From Perca fluviatilis (Eukaryota; Chordata; Actinopteri; Perciformes; Percidae), in NCBI RefSeq assembly GCF_010015445.1, contig NC_053116.1:24282607-24346606 (forward strand): DNA of 64,000 bases. Direction: 5' to 3'. Position 1 is the stretch's first letter. The number at the start of each line of letters is the position of its first letter. Positions 42,915-53,326 of the stretch are shown piece after piece. A program made the translations under genes and the position numbers. Under the pieces are notes generated by a model. It was not told where the DNA came from, did no database searches, and saw only the letters and a program-made list of their open reading frames with translations.

Positions 42915-45900
42915 GTGAGTTAGCTGTGTATTTGTTTTTAAGTCGTAAACGTGTAAAGAGTGAAAGTATAATTGTACGGCTTCCATTTTAATAAAACGGT
43001 AATTATACAAGACAAATCGATGAACAATTTGATACTGCATAAGTCAAGGATGCTTGCTGTCTATGGTGAAACTAAATGTTGTGATGTAGGTTACAGTAAT
43101 GGTCTTCAGCATTGTTGTCATTCACTATTATTAACGTTATCGCCATTGGGATTTTGCTTCACAGTTTAAGATCGCTTATCCGATCTCGAACGAGCTGACT
43201 GTAGAAACATTTTCATCGTGTTTAAACTCGCAGGAGCTTAGCTACATGAAAAGTCAGGCAAGACCTCCGTCCTGTCCTGTCCTGCCCTGTCCTGCTCTTT
43301 TCTAGAATGCTTGTCAGCAGGCGTTGCCAAGATCTATGCACACTTCAAGGTCTCAGGTTTATCTAAAATACAAGTTCTAATGGACAGTGCCAAGTTTGTG
43401 CCATTATTTTTTTGAAACCATTTACATCTCGGATATTATGTTATTTTTTATCTTGATAAAGTCCTGTAACTGCAGATGGCACAAAGCCTGGAATTTTTTC
43501 TGGAAAATGTCCATTCGCAAATTCACTATTTTGACCTTTTATGTAAAGACATAAAACATTACAACCAAATGTGTTGTTACAGGGATTAGGCAGTACTGGA
43601 TTTTGTAATTTCATTTTGAACTGTATCAGAGAGCACATCCATTTAAAAAATGTATTGTTTGTGTATCTATATATGTATGTTGCTCTACAGGCCTAAACCT
43701 GGTGGTGATAAACAACCCAATTGGTTGTGAAGTTGAAACCATAAAGGGTTTCAATTGTATTTAGCACCAGGATGCTTAACATTCACAATCCAAAAATCTA
43801 AGTAAAAATTCAGTGGGGACTGCAACCAAACATACCAGAGGCAAATCCAACAGACACGTTGCTGAAATACAAATGTATCATTATATTCATACTTTTTTAA
43901 GGCTAGCTTAGGTTAGGTTGACCGAGGGAGTGATCATCACAACCACTCAACAGCAGTGACAATAGTAACGGCTATGATGAAAGAATAGGTGTCAATTGGC
44001 ATTTGCTTGAATCCTCAAATGGTCAGGTGGTGTGTGTGAGTGGTTACTGCCTGAAATATTTAACTTATATACAACTTTGGGACTGGTTGTCCTGATTATT
44101 TTTGCTATAAGGTATGGTTATATGGCTAAAGAGTATCAACAGTTTTCTGTGGCACTTGTGATAAAGGGTAACTCAAATAAGTATTTGTAAAGTCTGTCAT
44201 TTCTCTGTCCTTCCCGCAGGATGTGAGTTTCTTGGGTTCAGCCCTGGTGAGCCGGTCACAGTGGTCTTAGAGGATGATGGGACGATAGTACAGGATCAAG
44301 CCTACTTTTTGTGTTTACCTTCAAACACAAAGTTCATGCTGTTGCATGAAAAAGAGACATGGTCTCCAGGTTGCAAGAGTAAGCAGGTTTAATTATGTCT
44401 GAGATTTGATCTAGATTCTGGATTGATTCTTTTAAAATGAAATGCACATCATTGTGTTTTGGTGATAATTTACTTTTGATTGCAGTGGATGGTGGCACGG
44501 CCTGGATGGCCAGAGATTCTATGGTGCTGGAGGCCGATACTGTGGACAGCTCCAGTGCTGCAGCACACTGGTGGCACCTGGCTCAGCAGCTAAAGCAGGA
44601 CCTTGCCAGCATCATCCTCATGTCTGAGGCAGACTTACAGGTACCAGCATTATTCCTCTATTTCACCAACAGTGTTTGCTGTCACATCCATCCCAGCATG
44701 CACTTGTAAGAAAACAACTTTCCTCAGTTGTCACTATCAGATTTGTAATCTTTGTTCTGTTTCTTATTGTCAACAAATCCCATGGAAACAATAAATTATC
44801 TGTTTGGCCAAAGCCTGATATAGCTTATTCCTTTTTGCCATTGTCACAAACTAGCTCAGGGAATGGATAACGTTAGCTTACTGGTAGCCTGCAACTGCAC
44901 TTTTCGAGACACCACGGCTACTGCTGGAGTCGGAAATGTCAGATAAACTGTTAAATCCTCCTGCTTCCCTCGAGTTACCAGTATGGCAACATTTTTCCTT
45001 CAGTTATGTAAACAACAAATGGTAAAGTGTGTGGGCACTGACAGACAGGGACTTAATGGTGCATTCAGGTATCAGAATCGTTAAAATCCAAACGATACCC
45101 AACCCTACATATAACCCCAGCCTTATCATTAAAAGCTAAAGTATGCAATATTTGACTTATGGCTGGAGGGTCTGTTTTTTTAACTTTTTTAGTTGATCAA
45201 GTTCACTGTGTAATATTTGTCACTCATCTCGACTTGTGTACTTTAAAACTTCCTTCAGACTGTGAAAAGGCAATCTTCAGTAATAAAAAAACAAATTGTA
45301 GAAGATTGTATCTGCTATACTTTTAGCTTTCCTGTTCATTCCATCCTGGGATTGTTGTTCCATTATTATTTGTTGTTGCTGTAAAGCACCAGACTTGCTG
45401 TAGACTTCTCAAAGTTATAGTATATTATTGCTTTGTGTCACCTGCTGTACCAGGCCTTAGTGGATGCCCCATGCCCTGAGCTAGCCTCTGCTATGGGCTT
45501 CGAAGAGAAGAAGGCAGAGGATCTGCAGGAGACACTGCAGGGAGTTTTGGACCGACGAGAGGAGGAGAGGCAGTCCAAGGAACTGCTCCAGCTCTACCTC
45601 AAAGCTGCGGTGAAAGAGGACCAACAGCAGGAAGTGCCAAGCCAGCCCAGCCAGGAAGGTACGGCTGTGTCATTGTGTGGTGGTTTTTATGTGGAAATTT
45701 GGAAATGTTTAATCTTGGTTTACCCTCTTTCTTTCCTTTGTTTAATTTTTTTATTGTATCGTTTTTTGTTTTTTTTCAGACCTAAATTAGTTTATAACAA
45801 TAACATAAGAAATGTTAATAATAATACTACATAATATTTGTACATAGGATGTTTGCTGTAAAAATAATATATGTTTTTTAGTCTTAAAATGCCAGAGGTG

Positions 45901-46267
45901 CCCATATACTTATCTTCCCTTTATCCTATACAAATTCAAATAAATAGCTGTGAACCATTAGCATGAGTACAACATTCAGCAAAATAATCAATATTAACCA
46001 TTGATTGTGTAGCCGGCAGGAAGGTAATGACCCAAAAACAGTCAAGACAAGGGTCCTGTAAATCAGTGACAAATCTTAATCAATATATCAATATCTTATC
46101 ACAATAAGAAATTCTGAGGAATCGAGAACTCTGAAATAATTATATATATATATATATATATAATTATTATTATTATTATTATATATATTTATATATTATA
46201 TATATATATATATTATTATTATTATTATATACATAAATATATATATATGTATATATATATATATGTA

Positions 46268-46306
<39 letters not shown>

Positions 46307-49300
46307 CTTTTGAAGAACTAAAAAACGTATTTGTATTCAATATTTGAATACATCCTTTAGTTTTTTGTATGTGCAGAGTGGCAAAGCATGTAGTCACGAC
46401 AAAATAATGAATCAAACAGGAAGAATTCAACTTAAAACAATAGCTTTTTAATTAAAACATGCATGGAATTTAAACAACTGTATATATTATTTCTTAAGAT
46501 GTTATTTTTCTTAGTGCCAGCTCTTACTGCTAAATCAGTCTATTCCCTCTGGTGCCTTATTGTATTTGGATGGCTCATAAGAAAAGAGCTGTGCTTGTGC
46601 CTTTTGGCCACCAGATGGAACCATTGTTGCTGCTGAATAATCCCACCTTTTGTGGTGATTTATTGTAACTCTACCCTTATACAAGAAATGATTCTGAAAG
46701 AGAATCCATTTTAATGTGTCAGGGGCTGGAGACGTGGAGGTGGATGCGGTGGAGGTGGACTCTGCATCCGGATTCATGTCCAGGACACTGATGGTCCTGA
46801 AAGGCAAAACAAGCCCAGAGACCAGACTCTCCACTGAGGAACTGCAGGTAATACACTCACAATTACATGGGATAAATTATCCTTCAGGGATTTCTGCCAG
46901 AAAGTCCTTTCTGAAAGAAATTCCACCCCTTTCCTCCAGCAGCCAATATAATCAAACAAGGCTTTAGCCAATGACGTGCCGTTTTCACTTTAAGTCCCGA
47001 TCTGCTCCGACCGGTATTGGAAGATGTTGCACTGTGACACTGCTCCGACCGTTATTGGGAGAAGTTGCACCCCAAGCAACCATCCAGAGCTTGCTTCATT
47101 TCGGAAGCGTTACCTGGTTCTAGGCAAATGCTCCGCCTGCCCCCCTTACACCAGTATCCTCCCTTCACCCCAAATTTAATTTTTTTATTTTTATTTTGTC
47201 CTCCATTCAACCAATCATAAAAATACCACATGGAAATAATATGTTTTACTAATATCTGAATTGCCCTATAAAACATGGAGACAAAACAAGAGATCGGTGA
47301 CACTTTTCTGATCAGTTGGTTTTCCCTAAAGCGTAACTTTGGCCAGACTGCATGCGCATAAACCCGAGCAAGTATGGTGGTAGACCGTGGCTGGAGTACT
47401 CTATCTACAAAGCTAGATTGATGTTTCTGTTTGCCTTCAGCACATCTAATGACCGAGATATAGTGTTCACCAGGCAAAGATGTAATAATTGGAAAACTGC
47501 ATTGAAGAAAGAAAAGGGATTTAGTGAGGTGAAGCTCTGATCCTGGTCGGAGGAGGAGCCGGAAGCTCGAAGGTGGCAGCGAATTGGATCTGGGTCTGTC
47601 CACGACGGGCTGTGCTGCCGTCTGATATAGTGGCATCAGTATTAAATTGAGACAGTTTCATAACCAGTTAAAAACGTCTCGTAGTCACGGTAGACTACAC
47701 ATGAACTGTAGGCTACTCAAGACCACCTTTTCAAGTGGACTTGGGCACAGATCATGTTCACACTAATCAAACGAACTGGACTTGGGGTCAAGTGTACTCT
47801 GATCCAGGCCCAGGTCTCCACCTTACTGCCTTTATATTCCATTATATTGTTATATTTTGAATTGTCACCTCCTATTTTACTTCACATAAATGAAGATCTT
47901 TCCACCATAAATTGGTGCATAAAAAAATGTATCCGAATGCAGGAAATGAAGTGTTTAATGGCCAAAATTTCTTGGAGGAGGACTCCCAGACCCCCCTGTT
48001 AATGTGTCAAGTTAGCTTGACTGACCCGGCTAACCGGGCTAAATTGACTAACATGCTACAGCTGATAAACAACAACTAGTGCGCTGCCTAAACTTTCCGG
48101 GTAAGACGCACACTCCAGAATATCTGTTTGTGTGTGCAAGTAGTCGACATAGACTATTTTTGTGTCACAGGGCGTACTGAACCAGTGTTGCATACTGTAC
48201 CGTTACAGCTCTAGCTACCAGTGATAAATGCACTAGCCTTTCTGTCAGACAATCAGTGGTGGGACGGAAGTACATTTACTCAAGTACTGTACTTAAGTGC
48301 AAATTTGAGGTACTTGTACTTTACTTGAGTCTTTTCTTTTCATGCCACTTTCTACTTCTACTCCGCTACATTTCAGAGAGAAATATTGTACTTTCTACTC
48401 CACTACATTAATCGGGCAGCTTTAGTTACTTTACAAAACAAAACACATTACAGTTTATAAAAGACAATGTTTTATTATAAATTAAACTACCCAACAATAG
48501 AACGGCCTACAAGGCAAGCTGAAATTATGAGCAGATTAAACATTTAGCTGATTGACAGAACTGTTTGGATCATTTCCAGCTTCTAAAATGTGAGAATCTT
48601 TTTGCATTGAGTACTTTTCCTTTTAATACTTTAAGTACATTTTCCTGATGATACTTACATACTTTTACTTAAAGCAACACTATGTAACTTTTAGCTGCAG
48701 CTGTAGTTCCAATGAGACAACCTGTAGGGGGACGGTCCCCCTACAGGTTGCGTCGGGTAGCGCGAGTTGTAGGTCCAATGAGACAACCTGTAGGGCTAAA
48801 AGTTACAGGTTGTTGCTTTAAGTTGCATTTTCAATGCAGGACTTTTACTTGTAACAGAGTATTTTACAGTGGGGCGTTTGTACGTTTACTTAAAGTGATG
48901 GTTCGGAGAAATTTCACACTAGGGTCCTTTGCACCATGACCTCGAGCAAAACACCCCCCCAGAAGCTTTTTTCACCTGGGTCGAACATTGGGAGAGTTAG
49001 CGTAGAGTAGCATTATCAGCTGAATAGCTTAGCGCAGGGGCTAATGGACCCACGTTTGTATCTCGTAAATGACCCCACTAATAATGCCCGAAATGATACC
49101 AAACGTCTACACTAGTACAAATAGGTTATGTACTCATAAAACGATGGATTGGAAAGTTTGTAAGTACACTAGAAGTTTATGTAAATAACACTTGCCTGCT
49201 GGCTTCTGCTCTCTGCTGTTGTTGTTGCTGCTGTAAAACGAGTGCTTAGGGACATCTACAAATTACAACACTGAAAAGAGATGCAACAAAAATTTTTTTT

Positions 49301-49934
49301 TTTAAGTAAGTGCTGTAGTATAACTAGCAGGAGACAAGTAATAATTGAGGTAAGTTTGGAGAAATTACCTTATTTAATCATTAAATTAATAAATATTTTT
49401 GTTGTATCTTTTTTCGGTGTAGTAATTTGTAGACGGCCCTAAGCACTCGTCTAACTGCAGGTAGCAGCAGCAACAGAGAGCAGAAGAGAGCAGGCAAGTG
49501 TTCATAAACTTCTGGTGTACTTACAAACTTTCCAATCCATCGTTTTTATGAGTACATAACCTGAACATTATAAGCTTCACAAAGGATAGGATTTATTACA
49601 GGGATGTCTGATTGGATTGCATTAGCTTGTATATGTGTATCTAAAAATGATAAGCCAGTATGAAGTCTCACATGCTCACATTTCCAGTGTTTGAAATGAA
49701 GCCTCATCCACGTGTCTTTAGATGGTAGTGACCAGAGGGACGGAAGCTATGGAGAAGGTGTTGGGCTGGGACAGAAGGAGGACGTCTGCGCTGCTGCACG
49801 CCTGTGAAGCCGAGCTGACCGGGCGTCTCCAGCAGGTTCAGGCCGTGCAGTCCATCAGGAGCAACACACAGTTGGACAGGGTGCAGCGCGTGGAGGAGGA
49901 GGGTGTAGAAACGCCAGCCCAAGGCAGCAACTAG
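42821..49934 (+). CDS. dffa: DNA fragmentation factor subunit alpha (ICAD/DFF45)
   Basis: DFFA folds and inhibits the apoptotic endonuclease DFFB/CAD, and caspase cleavage releases the nuclease. Six exons (94, 159, 155, 205, 125 and 213 nt) join in phase to 316 codons plus stop, close to the human 331. Residues about 5-82 form the CIDE-N domain: KPCKVCNFTRQKSYGLVVPS, then EDDGTIVQDQAYFLCLPSNT. The middle domain has AWMARDS, QQLKQDLASIILMSEADLQ and LVDAPCPELA. Residues about 247-300 form the C-terminal helical CAD-binding domain (LGWDRRR...ACEAELTGRLQQVQ). A caspase-3-type site DTVD/S lies at 102-106, where human has DETD. At the second human site (DAVD) the fish has VEVD/A and VEVD/S in tandem (209-218). 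Head-to-head with pex14, as in mammals. Confidence 0.95.
42915..44219 (+). other. dffa intron 1
   Basis: About 1.3 kb. It holds a small pentanucleotide-rich run (TGTCC/TGCCC) near 43270-43300 and otherwise nothing I can assign. Confidence 0.6.
44220..44378 (+). CDS. dffa: dffa exon 2: second half of CIDE-N domain
   Basis: Acceptor CTTCCCGCAG, donor CAAGA/GTAAGC. It encodes CEFLGFSPGEPVTVVLEDDG, then TIVQDQAYFLCLPSNTKFML and LHEKETWSPGCK. The DDGT...YFLCLPSNT block is diagnostic of DFFA among CIDE-N proteins. Phase 1 in and out. Confidence 0.96.
44486..44640 (+). CDS. dffa: dffa exon 3: first caspase site and middle domain
   Basis: Acceptor TTTTGATTGCAG, donor TTACAG/GTACCA. It encodes DGGTAWMARDSMVLEADTVD, then SSSAAAHWWHLAQQLKQDLA and SIILMSEADLQ. 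DTVD/S aligns with the caspase-3 site DETD/S of human DFFA. Phase 1 in, 0 out. Confidence 0.95.
44641..45453 (+). other. dffa intron 3, with repeat fragment
   Basis: It contains a repeat-like stretch at about 44850-45110 that ends in 'aaacgatacccaaccctac', a common terminus of fish interspersed repeats. Remainder AT-rich. Confidence 0.45.
45454..45658 (+). CDS. dffa: dffa exon 4
   Basis: Acceptor CTGCTGTACCAG, donor GGAAG/GTACGG. It encodes ALVDAPCPELASAMGFEEKK, then a charged helix (QETLQGVLDRREEERQSKEL) and LQLYLKAAVKED, matching the human LQQVLDQREEVRQSKQLLQLYLQAL segment. Phase 0 in, 1 out. Confidence 0.95.
46140..46302. repeat. Compound (AT)n/(TTA)n/(GT)n microsatellite
   Basis: Low-complexity AT and TTA runs followed by (GT)n in dffa intron 4. 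Confidence 0.95.
46723..46847 (+). CDS. dffa: dffa exon 5: second caspase region
   Basis: Acceptor TGTGTCAG, donor CTGCAG/GTAATA. It encodes AGDVEVDAVEVDSASGFMSR, then TLMVLKGKTSPETRLSTEEL and Q. The acidic stretch aligns with human EEVDAVDTGISRE. No DxxD motif remains; VEVD occurs twice. Phase 1 in, 0 out. Confidence 0.92.
47340..47560 (+). mobile_element. Degenerate hAT transposase (TTF-type zinc-finger region) fragment
   Basis: The plus frame reads KYGGRPWLEYSIYKARLMFL, then NDRDIVFTRQRCNNWKTALK and KEKGFSEV. This follows the pattern WLEYS-x-KDAAFCF...F...NWK.AL...KGFS of the TTF-type zinc finger in hAT transposases and ZMYM1-like proteins. The CxxC cysteines are lost. A decayed copy in a dffa intron. 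Confidence 0.6.
48254..48885. mobile_element. hAT-like MITE (CAGTGGTGG end), second family member, interrupted
   Basis: It starts CAGTGGTGGGACGGAAGTAC and has the same 'actcaagtactgtacttaag' and 'ggtacttgtactttacttg' pattern as the element at 34052. It is interrupted at a TTAA by another element, and its expected right end is missing where the 48887 element begins. Confidence 0.7.
48669..48821. mobile_element. TTAA-flanked MITE nested in a hAT-like MITE
   Basis: TTAA at 48669-48672 and at 48818-48821 flank inverted ends AGCAACACTATGTAACTTTT and AGCAACAACCTGTAACTTTT. Inside, 'caatgagacaacctgtaggg' occurs twice. TTAA duplication fits piggyBac- or Kolobok-type elements. Joining the outer sequences across a single TTAA restores the host element's usual pattern. 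Confidence 0.8.
48887..49565. mobile_element. MITE-like element with inverted internal arms
   Basis: It starts at TTAAAGTGATGGTTCGGAG, followed by 'tttgcaccatgacctcgagc', a pattern common in fish. Inverted arms pair 49130-49275 with 49420-49565; both contain the sequence around 'ttggaaagtttgtaagtaca' or its complement and 'gagcagaag'. No coding content. Confidence 0.6.
49722..49934 (+). CDS. dffa: dffa exon 6: C-terminal domain and stop
   Basis: Acceptor GTGTCTTTAG. It encodes MVVTRGTEAMEKVLGWDRRR, then TSALLHACEAELTGRLQQVQ and on to QGSN-stop at 49934. It aligns with human VTKEDPKALAVALNWDIKKTE and ACEEELALRLQQTQSLHSLRS. Terminal exon, phase 0 in. Confidence 0.93.
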   Translation: MVVTRGTEAMEKVLGWDRRRTSALLHACEAELTGRLQQVQAVQSIRSNTQLDRVQRVEEEGVETPAQGSN

Positions 49935-51465
49935 ATCAAGACTTCACCTGAGCAGAGACTGCTAAGAATTTACACTACCTGCCTCGGGGTTTGAATAGGA
50001 TTTACCCTATGTTACTGGTAATATCCATAATGCTGCAATCCATGAATGTTTATGATGTTGATGTTTGCTTCATTTAGTAAAACTTGCAAACCACTTGAAC
50101 GCTTTTGCCTCAAGAGGAAAAAGTCATGTTTATCAAAGACATGCTGGTGTTAACCACGGGCATCAGCTTACTATTGGCTCCTTTTTTTTGATGAGTGCCA
50201 TGCTGTGAAAATAATTACAGATAAACATATCCATATGAAACTTAAAGCAAAACATTTTGAGAAATATGCTTATTCGCTTTCTTGCTGAGAGTTGGTTTGA
50301 GAGGATTGATACCACTCTCATGTGCCAGCACCCAGCTAGCTTAGCTTAGCTTAGCTTAGCATAAAGACTGGAAACGGGGATACGGCTAGCCTGGCTCCGT
50401 ACTAAGCTCATGAATTACGCCTACCTGTGGACCTATAGGGAACAAAAACATGTTTGTAAATATAAAAAAATCCTTTTCATTTTGTACCACAGTGTATGTG
50501 CACCTTGGTGTGAAATGTCATCATTAACTGAGCATTTAGAAAAGCTCTGCCTAGAACAATGAATGGTAGGAATACCTAAATATGATGAGTGCAGGAACTC
50601 TCTACCCAAGGCACAAAACCAAAGTAACGTGTACAGCACTGGGTTAGAGTGACATGGAGTGCAGACAAAAACTGCAGGCAGGTTTATACTGAAAGAGAAA
50701 ATTGTTTCTGAGATATATGCAAATCAATCAAATATATTTATAAAAGCTGAATTTGAATGTGGTAATTAGACAAATTATTAATTCTAACAATAAGGAGTAC
50801 AACAAGATAAGATGTGTATCACTCCATACAGGGAAGCTTCACTGAACACATGGTGGGTGGGAATGACAAAGCTTCATCTTTGAGTTGCATAGAACCAATA
50901 TTTCTGGATGAGAGCTCCTTTAAGACCATCTATTATATACTATTTTTGAAGTTCTGTATCAGTCTAGTGGCTGCGTAATGTAAGATGGTGTGTACAGTGG
51001 GTCCAGGTCTGTGTGACTCATAGGCCATGTAGAAGATAGCCTTTGTCTTGCATGTCATGCATGTCATCTCATCATCAGACTCTTGAACAAGAAACCCATA
51101 TGATGGTGGATGAATTTGCAGAGGGGTCATCTTTTTGTGTTTTGGTGAGATTGAGATGTCACCACCGGCTTGTACTTTAGTATTAAATACAGGGAAAAGT
51201 AGAGCATTTATCAAGGTCTCCTATTTAGTCAGTATTGTGTCTACGTCACACGGTTTCACCAAAATTAAGCTGTCACTCTGCTGTTTTATAACCCTGTTAG
51301 AATTGTCATGTGTCAGTTCCCTCACACTTTGTATTTAATTTAAACATGCAGGACAAACATACATAGGAAGTTGTATATGAGTGTACGTTATGTAATTTAG
51401 GTTGGCTTTTGTAAATGTGTTGAAAGGTGTTTTTCTAAAATAAACCAGCCCTCAAACTTTTGACC
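49935..51465 (+). other. dffa: dffa 3' UTR (likely), ending near polyadenylation signal
   Basis: About 1.5 kb between the stop codon and AATAAA at 51439-51444. It includes a common repeat near 50240-50400 with an (AGCTT)n run, 'tagcttagcttagcttagct'. A shorter transcript is possible; the end is an inference from the signal alone. Confidence 0.5.
51439..51444 (+). other. Polyadenylation signal AATAAA for dffa
   Basis: A canonical hexamer downstream of the dffa stop, followed by T-rich sequence (tttgaccgtgctgttttcctt) suitable as a downstream element. Confidence 0.5.
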
Positions 51466-53164
51466 GTGCTGTTTTCCTTTATAAATGAATATTAAATTTA
51501 TGTAGAATTACGCACTGACAAATCTCACTGACCGACACAATTCTGTATTCTTGAGACTTAACTTCCTCTAAGACTTGAAAGTCGACCATTGAGTAGTGAG
51601 ACAGAACTTTGGGCTCAGAGCTAGGACCTGTTTTTTTTTTTTGTGTGAAAATGTATTAATTAATTATTACAAACAACTAATGTGATTTAGTAATGAATAT
51701 GGTTTTTTAAAAAACATGAAAGAATAAGTTGTGACCACTAAAAAGTTTAACTACAACTAAATCTCGGTTTACAGTGTAGTAAGTTCATGCACGACATAGG
51801 GTTGTCAACATAACAGTGATGGGCATGTTAGCTATAAGCCTACTGGCTGCATGCTGCTGCTAGATATTTTCCAACTGTTGGTTAATGGGTTTCATGGTGT
51901 GCGTAATTCCTGTGGAAATGGCTCTGACTAGGCTGAACAGTTGGAATCGAGTGGGATATGGGAGCAGTCGGTTGCACATGTGTCACACTGTCTTGGTGGA
52001 TTAGATTATGAGTAAAAAGTGCTCAAGTAACAACTGCAAGTTTGCTCTGTAAGTACCCTGTTGCCCTGAGGTCTGTCTGGGCATTTCATGCTGGAAGAAC
52101 AAACCTTATCCCATGTGTTTAGATGACTTTCAGAGAACACATCTCCACCTAAGGCCTTGCTATTCTGTTGGGTTGCAAATGTCAAGGTGATGTATCGGTC
52201 AGTACATACCTTTCCTTGCCGAGTTGTGGTGGCTTTCAAAATACAAAGTACGTTAGCAGCATAACAGTTCAGTTAAAGTTAGCATAACTAGGTTTAAAAA
52301 AAATCAAACACTGCAGTAGCAGAAACATGAATCAACACAAGTGCGTTTCTTTCTCACATTCAGGCGTGCTCTTTTGCCCCACTTGTGGTCCACAGATGGA
52401 GGAAATGTTAGCGAGTGAATACAGAAGTGTCAAATAAGAGGCTATTTCATGGGACTGAAGAACCCTATAATGACTGTATTGATAGAGCGGTAGAGCTGCA
52501 TAATGTATGAAGGTTAAACGACTAAGATGCGCCGCTTTCTCAGACCCAACTGACTGACTTCCAGAATACTGCACGGAATTGATTTGTTATTTCTGCCAGA
52601 GCATTAAAATGTGTTAATGTCCTTAGCTGGATAAGAGCAGAACAGTACTACTAAGAGTGAGGAATACTCACTCTTGTTTAATTAAAATGCTTGTCTGATC
52701 ACATGTGGCTTCAGGTTGTATGTTATGGTTTATTAAACAGTATTTTAAAGAACTTTTTCATATCTAATATATATATACACATATATATATTCATAAGTCA
52801 AAGTGTCTTTTGAGTCTTCCTTAATTTGCATGTCAAGTAACAAAACAATAAAACGGCCCATGCAAAAGTGGTTAAGAGGATTGTGCTCTTGAGATTTTGG
52901 CATCATCTCACCAAACAAAGAAATAAAACAATGACAATTAGATTAGAAATTAGATGAAATCAATGAAATTGCTTGAACTTTTTGTAGCACCATTGTCACA
53001 ATGTCATATAAAGTATCGTAAGGATAATGCTTCTGATAGCCTAATGCACAAACACAACATCCAAGCTTCACCAAAAACATTATGGTTGTGTTAAGTTGCC
53101 ATAAAGACACTGTGCCAAATTTTCAGATAGCATAAACACATAAATTGTTCATGTCAACAAGCCA
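51466..53164. other. Short convergent intergenic region and 3' UTR of the MASP-type gene
   Basis: The 1.7 kb between the dffa 3' end and the stop of the MASP-type gene. No CCP or serine-protease exon was found on either strand (no GDSGG-like or TAAHC-like frame). A minus-strand AATAAA occurs at 52729-52734 and could end the MASP-type transcript. Confidence 0.6.
52729..52734 (-). other. Candidate polyadenylation signal for the MASP-type gene
   Basis: Plus strand TTTATT, that is AATAAA on the minus strand, about 430 bp beyond the stop codon. Confidence 0.3.
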
Positions 53165-53326
53165 TCAGGATTCAGCCTTGACGCTGGTATACTTGATCTT
53201 CCATCCCTTGTTTTTCCCACTAGGGTCGGATCTGAACGCAACATGCACTTGGTAACTTCCTGTGTCAATGCGACCCGGTGGCATTGATCCGCAGAAGGGT
53301 CCATAATCTTGTCCAGCTGTTGAAAT
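53165..53326 (-). CDS. MASP-type gene exon 6: CUB2 second half and stop
   Basis: The acceptor CTTTCACAAG is followed by [20 protein letters not shown], then [33 protein letters not shown] and TGA. Human MASP2 has GPFCG...GWKIHYTSTAQP and then splices into CCP1. Here there is no good donor near the end, so this is a terminal exon. 53 codons plus stop. Confidence 0.92.
   Translation of the reverse strand: MSTAGQDYGPFCGSMPPGRIDTGSYQVHVAFRSDPSGKNKGWKIKYTSVKAES

Larger units (their letters stand above)
46848..49721 (+). other. dffa intron 5, repeat-rich
   Basis: 2.9 kb filled with repeats: a degenerate hAT transposase fragment (47340-47560), an interrupted hAT-like MITE (48254-48885) with a nested TTAA-flanked MITE (48669-48821), and another MITE-like element (48887-49565). 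The 194-codon minus-strand open frame at 47052-47636 is the reverse of the transposase-like frame and is not a gene. Confidence 0.7.

Noticed and set aside
47052..47636. 194-codon minus-strand open frame inside dffa intron 5
   Set aside because: It is the longest open frame of the window but matches nothing known and is antisense to a recognisable hAT transposase relic. Most likely a chance frame.
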